The notes under the pieces are model-generated. The model saw nothing but the letters and a program-made list of their open reading frames with translations. It was not told the origin of the DNA and did not search any database. From NCBI GenBank assembly GCA_016191465.1, contig JACPOP010000014.1, positions 62,001-126,000 of the forward strand: 64,000 bases of DNA. The letters run 5' to 3'. Origin of the DNA: Chloroflexota bacterium. Lineage in GTDB: Bacteria > Chloroflexota > UBA6077 > CF-72. Both the position numbers and the translations under genes were made by a program. Below are positions 7,651-17,247 of the stretch, in pieces (positions within the stretch are counted from its first letter, which is position 1; the number at the start of each line of letters is the position of its first letter).

Positions 7651-10107
7651 TCACCGGCCGGCTTCGCCGATGGTGGCGAGGGCGGCGTTGACGATGTGGG
7701 CCGAATCGATCCCGGTGACGGCGTACAGGTCTGCGCGCGTGCCGGACTGGCCGAACGCATCCACGCCGAGCGGGATCACGGGCTGTCCGAACGCACCGCC
7801 GAGAAAGGCCAGGGCGTGGCTGGCACCATCGAGCACCGAGACGATGGACGCCCGGCGCTCCTCCGGCTGGATGAGTGTCTCCAGGTGGCCCCGTGCGCCG
7901 GGCACCGCGCCGCGGCGGATGGCCGAGAGTCGGGATGCCTGCCAGTCCCGGTACAGCCGGTCGGCGCTGGTGACGTTCAGCAGCGTTGCCGCCACCCCTT
8001 CCTCCGCCAGCTCCAATGCGGCGGCGTAGGCCTCCGGGAGGATCGGGCCAGCGGCAGCAATGAGCACTCTCGGGGCCGCTGCGAGCGATGGGCCGGGCTC
8101 GTGCAGGCGGTAACCACCCAGGAGCACCTGGCGGTGGACCGCGTCGGCGCCGAGGCGCGCGGCCGCGGCATCAAACGGCGCCTGGTCGACCATCCTGGTG
8201 CTCAGCCGAAGGTAGGTGCTCTGCCCGTGCGCGCGGTCCAGACACTGCCGAATGCCTTCCAGGAGGCACCACTCCGTCTCACGCGCGAAGCACGGTTCGT
8301 ACAGGCGCAGGTTTGGAAGCTCCATGCCAATCGAGACGGTGATTGCACTCTGATGGGCGCCACCCTCGGGGCTGAGCGTCACGCCCGCGGGTGTGCCCGC
8401 GAAGACGAACTTACTTCCGGAGTACGTGCCGTAGATCAGCGCGTCCAATCCCCGGCACACGAACGGGTCGTACACCGTGCCGATGGGTATCAGCAGGTTG
8501 CCGTTGATCTCCGCGGATAGACCGAGCTGGCCCATCAGTAGGAACAGGTTCATCTCCGAGATGCCCAGCTCGATGTGCTGGCCGCCGGGGCCAGGCTGCC
8601 AGCGCAGCAGACGCATCTGCTCGTCGCCAACGGTGGCGCATGGATCCTCGGCAAAGACGCCGACCCGGTTGATCCAGCCGCCGAGGCTGGTGGAGATGGA
8701 GACGTCTGGACTGGTCGTCACCAGCCACGGTGCCACCGCTTCAATCCGAGACAGCTCAACGAGCGCATTGCCGAACGCATCCTGGGTGGCCATCGACGGT
8801 GTGACGCGCGTGCTGAGGGTCGTTGGCACCGCATCCGGGCCAGGCGTATGAGTGATTTGGGCCACGGCGGCCGGGGCAGCCGGGTACAGGCGCGCCGCGG
8901 CCGCGCGGCAGGCCGCCTCCTCGGGCGAGCCCGAAACGAACGTCGCCCAATCGTCGTCGCCAATGCCCAGCCGTGGCCGAAGCTCATCGATCTGCTCCTG
9001 GCTGAGCAGCGCCGAGTGGTTCATCGGGTCGCCCGCCATGGGCAGCCCCCAACCCTTCATGGTGTAGGCAAACAGGACCGCCGGCCGATCTCGGTCGGCG
9101 TCGGCTTGTTCCAGTGCCGACAGAATCTCCGTAATGTCGTGCCCGCCCAGGTCGGCCAGTACGGCGGGCAACTCGGCGTCCGTGATCTCGGCAACGCACC
9201 GCATGAGCGCCGGCCGGACCGTCTCCGGTGCACCGCCGACGAGGCGTGCGCGGGCCGGCGCACCCGGCATCCGCACCAGTGTCTGGTACTCCTCATTCGA
9301 CATCTCGTCGATGCGGCGGTGGAGCGCCACGCCGCCGGGCGCGGCGAACAGCGCCTGGAGCCGACGGCCGTACTTCGCCTCCAGTACCCGCCACCCGGCC
9401 GCGGAGAACATCGCCTCAAGCTGCCCTACCCGGACGCCGGGAACCACCCGGTCGAGGCTCTGCCGGTTGAGGTCGACGATCCACAGCACGTTCCCGAGCC
9501 TAGCGCTGGTAATGGCCGGATCGGAGATCGCCTCCCAGATGTTGCCCTCATCCAGCTCCGCATCGCCGACGAGGCCGACGAAGCGCCGCCGCGGTCGCGC
9601 TGGCGGTCCGACGCTCCGGTGGACCTCGGCGTAGCGGTCGGCTAACGCGGCGAAGAGGGTGGCCGCCACACCCAGGCCCACCGAGCCTGTCGAGAAGTCC
9701 ACCGGGTCCGGATCCTTGGTGCGGCTGGGATACGCCTGCAAGCCGCCGAGCTGGCGCAGCGTGGTGAGGTAGCGCCGCTCCAGGTTCCCCAGCACATACT
9801 GCACGGCGTGATACGCCGGGCTCGCGTGTGGCTTGACGGCCACTCGATCGCCCGCGCGCAGCCAGCCGAAGTACAGCGCGGTCAGAATGGACACCATCGA
9901 CGCGCTGCTCGCCTGGTGCCCGCCGACTTTGGATCGGTCCGGGTTCGTGCGGATGTGGTTGGCCTCGTGGACCATGCGGACCGCGAGCCACAGCACCCGC
10001 CGCTGGATTGCTTCCAGGACCGCGACCGGGGGCTCGGGAAGAGGGCTCGCCGGTCCCGAACGGGACACGTGATGCGGCGTCAGGAGCGGCGCGTGGACGA
10101 CGGGCAC
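7651..10107 (-). CDS. aceE: Pyruvate dehydrogenase E1 component, homodimeric (AceE-like)
   Basis: Thiamine-diphosphate enzyme of the transketolase superfamily; the family decarboxylates pyruvate and acetylates the lipoyl arm of E2. Family phrases are HIRTNPDRSKVGGHQASSAS, AYPSRTKDPDPVDFSTGSVG and the TPP/Mg motif starting GDAELDEGN and ending near VDLNRQSLD. Length 818 is slightly shorter than the proteobacterial enzyme (about 887). It starts with GTG. No E2 or E3 gene adjoins, and the nearest upstream gene is a DinB-like protein, so partners must be elsewhere. A divergent oxo-acid substrate is possible. Confidence 0.85.
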   Translation of the reverse strand: MPVVHAPLLTPHHVSRSGPASPLPEPPVAVLEAIQRRVLWLAVRMVHEANHIRTNPDRSKVGGHQASSASMVSILTALYFGWLRAGDRVAVKPHASPAYHAVQYVLGNLERRYLTTLRQLGGLQAYPSRTKDPDPVDFSTGSVGLGVAATLFAALADRYAEVHRSVGPPARPRRRFVGLVGDAELDEGNIWEAISDPAITSARLGNVLWIVDLNRQSLDRVVPGVRVGQLEAMFSAAGWRVLEAKYGRRLQALFAAPGGVALHRRIDEMSNEEYQTLVRMPGAPARARLVGGAPETVRPALMRCVAEITDAELPAVLADLGGHDITEILSALEQADADRDRPAVLFAYTMKGWGLPMAGDPMNHSALLSQEQIDELRPRLGIGDDDWATFVSGSPEEAACRAAAARLYPAAPAAVAQITHTPGPDAVPTTLSTRVTPSMATQDAFGNALVELSRIEAVAPWLVTTSPDVSISTSLGGWINRVGVFAEDPCATVGDEQMRLLRWQPGPGGQHIELGISEMNLFLLMGQLGLSAEINGNLLIPIGTVYDPFVCRGLDALIYGTYSGSKFVFAGTPAGVTLSPEGGAHQSAITVSIGMELPNLRLYEPCFARETEWCLLEGIRQCLDRAHGQSTYLRLSTRMVDQAPFDAAAARLGADAVHRQVLLGGYRLHEPGPSLAAAPRVLIAAAGPILPEAYAAALELAEEGVAATLLNVTSADRLYRDWQASRLSAIRRGAVPGARGHLETLIQPEERRASIVSVLDGASHALAFLGGAFGQPVIPLGVDAFGQSGTRADLYAVTGIDSAHIVNAALATIGEAGR

Positions 10108-10123
10108 GCGGGTGCTTTCTCGC

Positions 10124-10597
10124 CTACCGCGACCGTGTGCGGATGGGCTCGGCGTGTTCGCGGAGGTGCGCGGCGAGGGATTGGAGCAGCTCGGCCACGG
10201 TGCGTGTGCCGTGGCGGGTCTCGGTCATCTTCTCCAGCTCGTGCGCCTGCACGTGGCGCAGCACCTCGTCTGACCGGTGGCCCCAGCGCGTAAGCTCGGC
10301 CGCGGCATCGGCGGGCGTGGGCGCTTCGATACTCGGCACCTCGCGCGGGCCGTAGCCACAGGCCTGCGAGATGAAGGAGGTGTGAATCATCTGCGCGCGA
10401 ATTGCGTGCTCGGCATGCTGGCGGGGCGACCAGGACTCCTCGCCGCTCGGCGCGGACGGCGGCGCAACGCCCCACGTGCCGGCGCGCGTGGCTTCGTGCA
10501 GCGCCGCCTGAAACTCGGCGCGCGCTTCCACGATGTCGTTGCGAAGCTCTTTCGGGGTGGGGCCGGCGGCGGCCAATTCGGGCGTGGGGTGAGTCAT
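10124..10597 (-). CDS. DinB-like four-helix protein
   Basis: 157 residues with a DinB/YfiT-type pattern. The metal site of such proteins is a His triad; here the candidates are ESWSPRQHAEHAIRAQ near the middle and LQSLAAHLREHAEPI near the end. Members include thiol-dependent transferases using mycothiol or bacillithiol, but many are unassigned. A CGAGGA ribosome site precedes the ATG. It lies 16 bases upstream of the pyruvate dehydrogenase gene and is probably cotranscribed with it. Confidence 0.7.
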   Translation of the reverse strand: MTHPTPELAAAGPTPKELRNDIVEARAEFQAALHEATRAGTWGVAPPSAPSGEESWSPRQHAEHAIRAQMIHTSFISQACGYGPREVPSIEAPTPADAAAELTRWGHRSDEVLRHVQAHELEKMTETRHGTRTVAELLQSLAAHLREHAEPIRTRSR

Positions 10598-10643
10598 GCG
10601 GGTCAGTCCTCGTAATGCCGTGCGGTGGCGCGCGCGCGTGTCA

Positions 10644-10892
10644 TCACGCCTCCGTTGCTTCCGTGCCGCCCAGGCCCCACACGATCATGTAGCGGAGATG
10701 CGACTTGAGGCTGTCCAGCGGGGCGTCGGCCGCGGTCTCCAGGACAACCTGGTCGCCCTCCTGCCGGACCTGCATCGTGGACTGGGCGTTGTTGGCGTAG
10801 ATCACGTGGTGCGACCCGTCCCATCGGAGGAACGTACGAAGCGCATCCTCGGAGATGCTGGCAACTGGCAGAGTGCAGCGCACGACGCTCAT
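10644..10892 (-). CDS. Small uncharacterised protein
   Basis: 82 residues, not matched to a family. It is soluble, with a central FLRWDGSHHVIYANN segment and an alternating pattern (QVRQEGDQVVLETAA) that suggests a beta-sheet. A good GGAGGT site lies about 9 bases before the ATG, which supports it as a real gene. It precedes the DinB-like gene on the same strand after 46 bases. Confidence 0.6.
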   Translation of the reverse strand: MSVVRCTLPVASISEDALRTFLRWDGSHHVIYANNAQSTMQVRQEGDQVVLETAADAPLDSLKSHLRYMIVWGLGGTEATEA

Positions 10893-10980
10893 AGCGGATC
10901 CACCTCCGGCGCTGCGAGGCCGCCAGGCCTCGCGTCAGGGTAGGGCGGAGTGTACGCGCCAGGCTGGGACTTGTCAGACG

Positions 10981-11095
10981 AGTTCCGAGTTGCAAGTTCC
11001 AAGTTCCAAGTTGAAAGTTCGAAGTTGGAAGGAAACGGGCATCCCTCGTCTCCTAACAACTAACAACTAACAACTGACAACTGACAACTGACAAC
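10981..11095. repeat. Heptad fold-back element upstream of argH
   Basis: Seven tandem heptads at 10981-11029 (AGTTCCG, AGTTGCA, AGTTCCA twice, AGTTGAA, AGTTCGA, AGTTGGA) face six heptads at 11054-11095 (TAACAAC three times, TGACAAC three times). The AGTT of the left unit is kept in every copy and pairs with AACT across the right-hand unit boundaries. The spacer is only 24 bases and ends in CGTCTCC, as in other copies. It lies between divergent genes, 40 bases before argH. Confidence 0.75.
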
Positions 11096-11134
11096 TCCGC
11101 CTATCCGCCCGCGGGTACCATTGGCTCCGAGTCG

Positions 11135-12613
11135 ATGATCGAGAACGAGCCCGAGGAGACCGCTATTCCGGCCAAGCTGTGGGGCGGCCGCTTCAGGAAG
11201 GCGCTGGACCAGCGGGCGCTCCGCTACACCACGTCACTACCGGTTGACCGCCGCCTGTTCCGCCACGACGTCCTCGGCAGCATGGCCCACGCGGCGATGC
11301 TTGGCCGCCAGGGCATCATCCCGGCCGGGCATGCGCGGGCGCTGGTGCACGGGCTGGCGGATCTGCTGGCCAACCCCCCCGACCTCGGCGACGACACCGG
11401 CTTCGAGGATGTCCACAGCCTCGTGGAGGCCGCCATCACCCTGCGTCTCGGGGCCGACGTGGGCGGACGGCTGCACACCGCGCGCAGCCGCAACGACCAG
11501 GTGGCCACCGACGCCCGCCTGTGGGCGCGGGAAGCGTTGTTACAGCAGCTCGACGCGCTGCTCGGCCTCCAGCGTGCCTTCTGCGACGCCGCGCAGCAGC
11601 CCGGGCTGGAGGCGATCCTGCCCGGCTACACCCACCTGCAGCGTGCCCAGCCGGTGCTGCTCGGACACCACCTGCTGGCCTACGTGGAGCAGCTCGAGCG
11701 CGACACGCAGCGGCTGCGCGAGACGTACGCGCGGGTAGACGTCCTGCCCCTTGGCGCCGGCGCGCTGGCCGGATCGTCCTTCCCGCTCGATCGCGCGTAC
11801 GTGGCCGAGCTGCTGGGGATGCGGGGCGGCGTCACCCGGAACAGCCTGGACGCTGTCTCCGACCGTGATTTCATCGCCGAGCATGTGGCCCACCTGGCGC
11901 TGATCGCCATGCACCTGTCGCGGCTGGCCGAGGAGCTGGTGCTCTGGTCCACCAGCGAATTTGGCTTCGTGCAGCTCGACGAAGGCTACACCACCGGGTC
12001 GAGCATGATGCCCCAGAAGCGGAACCCGGACGTGGCCGAGCTGCTGCGGGGGAAGACCGGCCGGGTCTACGGCGCGCTGGTGGGCGTGCTGACGGTGCTC
12101 AAAGGGCTGCCCCTTTCCTACAACCGCGATTTGCAGGAGGATAAGGGCGCCTATTTCGATGCCGTGGAGACGGTGACCGACGGGCTGGCCCTTGCGGCGG
12201 CGATGATTGAGACCGCGCACTGGCGGACCGCGCGCATGGCCGCCGCGGCGGACGATCCGCTCATCGCGGCCACGGATCTCGCCGATCACCTGGCCAGGCG
12301 GGGCGTCCCGTTCCGCGAGGCGCACGAGGTGGCAGGGCGGCTGGTGAAAGCGGCGGAGTCGAGCGGCCGCTCGCTGGCCGATCTCAGCCTGGAGGAGCTC
12401 CGCCAGGCTGACCCTCGCTTCGAGGTGGAGGCGGTGGGGCCACGGCCTGAAGGCCTCGTCGCGGCGCGCACGCTCATCGGCGGGACTGCCGCGACACGAG
12501 TCAGCGCCGAGATCGGAGCAGCGCGTGACCGGCTTGATGCTCACGCCGCGTGGGTGGAATCCGCCCGGGCCAGCCTGCCAACCCCCGAGCGAATTCTGGC
12601 CGCGCTTGGCTGA
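11135..12613 (+). CDS. argH: Argininosuccinate lyase
   Basis: Last step of arginine synthesis: argininosuccinate to arginine and fumarate, in the cytoplasm as a homotetramer. The N-terminus has KLWGGRFRKALD, the substrate-binding HTARSRNDQVATD motif, the TH pair in GYTHLQRAQP, and the fumarase/aspartase signature GSSMMPQKRNPD carrying the mobile catalytic Ser. Length 492 is slightly over the usual 460, mainly at the N-terminus. No other arg genes adjoin. No strong ribosome site is seen. Confidence 0.97.
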   Translation: MIENEPEETAIPAKLWGGRFRKALDQRALRYTTSLPVDRRLFRHDVLGSMAHAAMLGRQGIIPAGHARALVHGLADLLANPPDLGDDTGFEDVHSLVEAAITLRLGADVGGRLHTARSRNDQVATDARLWAREALLQQLDALLGLQRAFCDAAQQPGLEAILPGYTHLQRAQPVLLGHHLLAYVEQLERDTQRLRETYARVDVLPLGAGALAGSSFPLDRAYVAELLGMRGGVTRNSLDAVSDRDFIAEHVAHLALIAMHLSRLAEELVLWSTSEFGFVQLDEGYTTGSSMMPQKRNPDVAELLRGKTGRVYGALVGVLTVLKGLPLSYNRDLQEDKGAYFDAVETVTDGLALAAAMIETAHWRTARMAAAADDPLIAATDLADHLARRGVPFREAHEVAGRLVKAAESSGRSLADLSLEELRQADPRFEVEAVGPRPEGLVAARTLIGGTAATRVSAEIGAARDRLDAHAAWVESARASLPTPERILAALG

Positions 12614-12906
12614 ACCCGCGGCCAGCCAGGTCAGATGCTCCCGCCGGCATGCGTAGCGCCCCCTGGGTGGAACAGGAGAGGGGTTTGGGTACGCTGCACA
12701 CGTGGCGGACGGGAACACTGTGCAAACTGCCCGCATCCCGGGTCGGCCGCACACCGCCAGGATGGCCCGGGTGGTGCATCTATGGCAGGAGCCATGGCCA
12801 TGGGAGGCGGACTAAGCGAGTGGCCATGCGTTTCGCAGAATCGAGCCCGACGTGTCCGCACGTACGCACTCGGCCCGTCTCACGATCGCGCGTGGAGTGC
12901 TGAGAG
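12614..12906. other. Gap between argH and the transglutaminase operon
   Basis: About 290 bases with no convincing gene, tRNA or terminator. Short frames crossing it look like high-GC shadows. It should contain the promoter of the five-gene transglutaminase/ATP-grasp operon that starts at 12907, but I cannot place -35 and -10 boxes with confidence. Confidence 0.5.
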
Positions 12907-13794
12907 ATGCGTGTACGGGTAGGCTGCGAGTTCGAATACGCCACGGATGGGCCGGTCCCCGTGCTGATGCTGGTCCGCGCGCACCCAGACGACGAGCACC
13001 GCACCGTGCACGAGACCCGCTGGTTGGACCCGAACATCGCTCTGCGCGAGTACGTGGATGCTTTCGGCAACTTCTGCTGGCGCTTTACCGCCCCCGGCGG
13101 ACCACTCCGCGTCCGGTACGACGCCGTGGTCGAGATCTCGGGGGAGGAGGACCGCGTGCTCCCCGACGCGCCTCTCACGCCCATCGACGACGTGCCGAAC
13201 GATGCCCTCGTGTACACGCTGCCCAGTCGCTACGTCGAGTCGGACCTGCTGATCACCACCGCGTGGGAGCTGTTCGGCCAGACGCCTCCGACCTGGGCCC
13301 GCGTGCAGGCGGTGTGTGACTGGGTCCATGCCAACGTGCGGTACGAAACCGGCAGCAGCGACCCGACCGTGACGGCCATGGACACCTTCCGCCGCCGCGT
13401 GGGCGTCTGCCGCGACTTTGCGCTGCTGGCCGTGGCGCTCTGCCGGGCGCTCAACATCCCGGCTCGCTACACGTTCGGCTACCTGCCGGATATCGCGATC
13501 GAGCCACCGGACGTGCCGATGGACTTCCACGCCTGGTTCGAGGCGTACGTCGATGGTCGCTGGTATCCGTTCGACGCCCGCCACAACGTGCCGCGCATCG
13601 GCCGGGTCGTTATCGGCCGAGGGCGAGACGCGGTGGACGTTGCCCTCAGCACGTCCTACGGAGCGCTCCGTCTGGACAGGATGACCGTCTGGTCGGACGA
13701 GGTCACCGCGGACAATCCTGGTGGGCCGCCGACGGTGGACGACGCCGACCTGCTGGAGGCCGGCGATGTGGCGCTGGAGGCTCGCCGGCCGTGA
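12907..13794 (+). CDS. Transglutaminase-like protein (first of three)
   Basis: Papain-like transglutaminase/peptidase fold with an N-terminal beta domain (about 1-115) and a catalytic core. Triad: Cys168 in GVCRDFALLAVALCRA, His208 in MDFHAWFEAY, Asp223 in WYPFDAR. Length 295 is typical. It lacks the longer N-terminal Transglut_N pattern seen in the other two. The next gene starts within its last codons (ATG at 13791), so translation is probably coupled. Bacterial proteins of this type may crosslink, cleave or deamidate; the real reaction is unknown. Confidence 0.85.
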   Translation: MRVRVGCEFEYATDGPVPVLMLVRAHPDDEHRTVHETRWLDPNIALREYVDAFGNFCWRFTAPGGPLRVRYDAVVEISGEEDRVLPDAPLTPIDDVPNDALVYTLPSRYVESDLLITTAWELFGQTPPTWARVQAVCDWVHANVRYETGSSDPTVTAMDTFRRRVGVCRDFALLAVALCRALNIPARYTFGYLPDIAIEPPDVPMDFHAWFEAYVDGRWYPFDARHNVPRIGRVVIGRGRDAVDVALSTSYGALRLDRMTVWSDEVTADNPGGPPTVDDADLLEAGDVALEARRP

Positions 13795-14765
13795 TGGCTG
13801 CCCTGCACACGCTCCACCCCGATCCGAAGGCCGTGGACTGGTCGCGCGTCACGTCGGCGGTCTACCGGGTTCGTCATCACTATCGGTACACCTACAGTGG
13901 CCCGGTTCACGACCTGCGGCAGCGGCTGATGATGGTCCCCGCGCGCCGACACGGCGACCAGCGCTTGCTGTCTGACAACCTGGAGGTGCGCGGTACCACC
14001 GGCCGGCTGGAGGTGGCATGGGAGGAGGACACCTTTGGCAACCGGGTGTGCCTGGTCCAGGCCGAACGCGTTGAGCGCGCGATCGATTTCGAAGCCACCT
14101 ACAGTGTCCGCCGCGGCGATGCGCCAGGTGCGGCGCTGGCCCGTCGGCGAGACCGCGGGTCGGCGACCTGCGACGTGTCCCTGAAGCTCACGCGCGAGCA
14201 ACTGGCCGGGTACCTGGCGTTCACGTCGCTCACCGCGCCGGACGAGCGGCTGCGTTCCGCGGCCGAAGCGATCCGCGCCAGGGCCTCAACCCCTCTGGAG
14301 CAGGCGGAGCTGGCGCACGACTGGGCCGCATCGGCCATCAACTACAAAATTGGCGTCACGGGCGTCCAGACGCCGGCTGCCATGGCGCTGTACCTGGGTG
14401 CTGGGGTCTGTCAGGACTACGCCCATATTCAGCTCGCGATCATGCGGTCGCTCGGGATCCCGTGCCGCTACGTATCGGGCCACCTGCTGGGCGAGGGGGC
14501 ACCCCACGCCTGGGTGGAGGCGCTGGTCCCGGACTCTCAGGCCCCCGAGGGGATCAGCGTGGCGGCGTATGACCCGACCCATCATCGGCGGGCCGGCCGC
14601 GGCTACATCAACGTTGCCATCGGCCGGGACTTCGCGGACGTGACGATGACGTCGGGCTCCTTCAGCGGTGCCGCCTCGGGCAAGCTGAGCTACACCAAGA
14701 AGGCCGAGATTATGGAGATCACCGAGCGGGAGGACGGGCGAGCGGGAGAGGAAGCCGCGGCGTGA
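13791..14765 (+). CDS. Transglutaminase-like protein (second of three)
   Basis: N-terminal Transglut_N-like domain (VYRVRHHYRYTYSGPVHDLR, about 24-43) followed by the catalytic core. Triad: Cys207 in GAGVCQDYAHIQLAIMRS, His239 in APHAWVEAL, Asp261 in AAYDPTHH. The C-terminus has the family's GRGYINVAIGRDFADVTMTSG stretch. Overlaps both neighbours by 4 bases. It probably works with the ATP-grasp and alpha-E proteins that follow; this association is well known in bacteria, though its product is not. Confidence 0.88.
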   Translation: MMAALHTLHPDPKAVDWSRVTSAVYRVRHHYRYTYSGPVHDLRQRLMMVPARRHGDQRLLSDNLEVRGTTGRLEVAWEEDTFGNRVCLVQAERVERAIDFEATYSVRRGDAPGAALARRRDRGSATCDVSLKLTREQLAGYLAFTSLTAPDERLRSAAEAIRARASTPLEQAELAHDWAASAINYKIGVTGVQTPAAMALYLGAGVCQDYAHIQLAIMRSLGIPCRYVSGHLLGEGAPHAWVEALVPDSQAPEGISVAAYDPTHHRRAGRGYINVAIGRDFADVTMTSGSFSGAASGKLSYTKKAEIMEITEREDGRAGEEAAA

Positions 14766-16237
14766 CAGCGCACCCTTCCCCCGCCGTGTTTCCGTACGAC
14801 CCCGGCGGGTTCTGGGACGAGATGTTCGAGGCCCCGGGCCGTGTCCGGCCCCACTACGCGCCGCTCGCACGCCGACTGGCCACGCTGAGCCCGGCCGAGG
14901 TGGAGCGTCGCCAGCGCACGGCGGACCTGTCGTTCCAGGCTCGGGGCATCACGTTCGCCGTCAACCAGGGTTCGGAGGGCGTGGAGAAGATCATGCCGTT
15001 CGACCTGGTGCCGCGGATCCTCACGGCTGCCGAGTGGCGCACGATCGAGCGCGGCCTGGAACAGCGGGTGCGGGCGCTCAACCTGTTTCTGCACGACATT
15101 TACCACGAGGCACGCATTCTGAGCGACGGGGCAGTGCCCGCGGACCTGGTGCTCGGCTCGCGCGGCTACCGCCGCGAGGTGCGGGGCATGGATATGCCCG
15201 GCGGAGTCTACACCCACGTGGTCGGCTCTGATCTCGTGCGCGACCACTCAGGGCAGTTCTACGTGCTCGAAGACAACCTGCGCACCCCGTCCGGCGTGTC
15301 ATACGTGGTGGAGAACCGGCGTGTGCTCAAGCGGACCTGGCCGCAGCTCTTCCACGAGAACGACGTGCGGCCGGTGGAAGGCTACGCCCAGGATCTGCTG
15401 GACGTGCTGCGCGCCATCGCCCCAGAGAGCGCGGATGATCCCACGATCGTCCTGCTGACGCCGGGCGTCTACAACTCGGCGTACTTCGAGCACGCTTTCC
15501 TGGCGAAGGGAATGGGCGTGCAGATGGTCGAGGGCACCGACCTTTTCGTGGACGACGGTGCCCTGTACATGCGCACCACCCGCGGCCGCCAGCGGGTGGA
15601 CGTGGTGTACCGCCGGGTGGACGACGATTACCTGGACCCCCTGGCGTCTCGGCCCGACTCGATCCTGGGCGCATCCGGATTGCTGGCGGTGTATCGCATG
15701 GGACGCCTCAGCCTGGCCAACGCCATCGGCGCGGGCGTGGCGGACGACAAGGCCATTTACGCCTACGTCCCGCGCATCATCCGCTACTACCTGGCGGAAG
15801 AGCCGATCCTGCCGACCATTCGCACCTACCTGCCCAACGAGCCTGGCGACCTGCACTACATCCTGGAGCACATCGGCGAGCTGGTGGTGAAGGCGGTCAA
15901 CGAGAGCGGCGGCTACGGCATGCTCATCGGCCCGCATTCCACCCGGGCGGAGCAGGAGGAGTTCCGCCAACTGGTGCGTGCCAATCCGCGCGGCTACATT
16001 GCCCAGCCCACCCTGGCCTTGTCCCGCCATCCTTGCTGGGTAGAGGACCACTTCGAAGGGCGGCACGTGGACCTGCGTCCGTTCGTCCTGTTCGGGCGCG
16101 AGCTCAAGGTCAGCCCCGGCGGCCTGACCCGCGTGGCCATGCGTCCGGGCTCGCTGGTGGTCAACTCGTCTCAGGGCGGTGGGGGCAAGGACACCTGGGT
16201 GCTGGCGGAGGGGGGCTCCGGCTCCACGTCGACCTGA
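14762..16237 (+). CDS. Circularly permuted ATP-grasp type 2 protein
   Basis: Member of the DUF404/DUF407 (CP_ATPgrasp_2) family. These are proposed, from genome context, to be peptide or amide ligases that use ATP and act with alpha-E and transglutaminase-like partners. Visible marks are RQRTADLSFQARGITFAV, FYVLEDNLRTPSGVSYVVENR, and the near C-terminal VNESGGYGMLIGPHS and HVDLRPFVLFG stretches of the permuted nucleotide site. Length 491 is normal. Its stop codon overlaps the next ATG by one base. Cytoplasmic; acceptor and product unknown. Confidence 0.9.
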   Translation: MTAHPSPAVFPYDPGGFWDEMFEAPGRVRPHYAPLARRLATLSPAEVERRQRTADLSFQARGITFAVNQGSEGVEKIMPFDLVPRILTAAEWRTIERGLEQRVRALNLFLHDIYHEARILSDGAVPADLVLGSRGYRREVRGMDMPGGVYTHVVGSDLVRDHSGQFYVLEDNLRTPSGVSYVVENRRVLKRTWPQLFHENDVRPVEGYAQDLLDVLRAIAPESADDPTIVLLTPGVYNSAYFEHAFLAKGMGVQMVEGTDLFVDDGALYMRTTRGRQRVDVVYRRVDDDYLDPLASRPDSILGASGLLAVYRMGRLSLANAIGAGVADDKAIYAYVPRIIRYYLAEEPILPTIRTYLPNEPGDLHYILEHIGELVVKAVNESGGYGMLIGPHSTRAEQEEFRQLVRANPRGYIAQPTLALSRHPCWVEDHFEGRHVDLRPFVLFGRELKVSPGGLTRVAMRPGSLVVNSSQGGGGKDTWVLAEGGSGSTST

Positions 16238-17247
16238 TGGCACTGCTCTGCCGCGTCGCCGAGAACATGTTCTGGCTCAGCCGGTACGTGGAGCGCGCTA
16301 TCGCGGTGATCCGCCTCATCGACGTCACGGCGCACCTCGAGCTGGACGCCGGTGACCAGGAGCGTGACCCGAGTGACTTCTGGGCGCCACTGCTGGGTGA
16401 GGACGCCAGCACCATGGACAGCATGCCATCTCCCGCCCACGTGCGCCATCGCCTGGCCTTCGACGCCACGCACCCCGGCTCGCTGGTGTCCTGTGTGCGG
16501 CGCGCCCGGACCGCCGCCCGGGAAGTGCGGGAGAGCATCTCCAGCGAGGTATGGGAGCAGGTCAATACCACCTACCTGGCGCTCAATGACCCGTTGGTAG
16601 TCAGCGAGATGGAGAACGACCTGCATGCCTTCTTCCGACGCATGCGGGACGCCCTGTTGCTGATCCCGGGGCTGGCCGATGCGACGATTGCTCATGATGA
16701 ACCCTGGTACTTCCTCAGCCTGGGCCAGCATCTCGAGCGGGCGGACAACGTGTCGCGCGTGGTGACGTTGCAGGGGCACCTCCTCTCGGCGCCGAGCACC
16801 GTGTATCGCGATGACGCGGTGCGCTGGCTCGCGGTACTGCGCTCCGTGGGCTCGGCGGAGGCCTACGCGCGCTACTACTCGCTTCGTGTAGACCCGCCGC
16901 GCGTGGTGGAGTTCCTGCTGCTCAACCCGGTATTCCCCCAATCCGTGCGCCACAACCTGAACGCCGCCTGGGCCGCGCTGGCGGGCGTCTCCGGCGCCGT
17001 GGGCGTGGCGGACGTGGGTGCCAACCCGCCCGCCCGGGCGCTGGGCATGCTGCGCGCCCGACTGGAGCACGCAACGGTGGACGAGGTCATGGAGCAGGGC
17101 CTGCACGGGTTCCTGGTGGACCTGCAGAACGAAATTGGCCGCGTCTCCGACCAGGTGACGCTGGCGTACTTCCGCCAGGATCCGCACGTGGGCCGCCACA
17201 TGGCCGTGACGCGCGCCGCCATGATCCTGGCGGCCCAACAACAGTGA
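16237..17247 (+). CDS. Alpha-E domain protein (DUF403)
   Basis: All-helical protein of 336 residues that begins with the family signature LLCRVAENMFWLSRYVERA. Further family phrases are DPLVVSEMENDLHAFFRRMRD and FLSLGQHLERADNVSRVV. The ATG at 16237 overlaps the stop of the ATP-grasp gene and fits the family start; a longer frame upstream is a shadow. Alpha-E proteins are found beside, or fused to, circularly permuted ATP-grasps and are thought to be structural or substrate-handling partners. Confidence 0.9.
   Translation: MALLCRVAENMFWLSRYVERAIAVIRLIDVTAHLELDAGDQERDPSDFWAPLLGEDASTMDSMPSPAHVRHRLAFDATHPGSLVSCVRRARTAAREVRESISSEVWEQVNTTYLALNDPLVVSEMENDLHAFFRRMRDALLLIPGLADATIAHDEPWYFLSLGQHLERADNVSRVVTLQGHLLSAPSTVYRDDAVRWLAVLRSVGSAEAYARYYSLRVDPPRVVEFLLLNPVFPQSVRHNLNAAWAALAGVSGAVGVADVGANPPARALGMLRARLEHATVDEVMEQGLHGFLVDLQNEIGRVSDQVTLAYFRQDPHVGRHMAVTRAAMILAAQQQ

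Noticed and set aside
16033-16236. An earlier start for the alpha-E protein
   Set aside because: It overlaps the end of the ATP-grasp gene out of frame, and the family begins exactly at the ATG at 16237.
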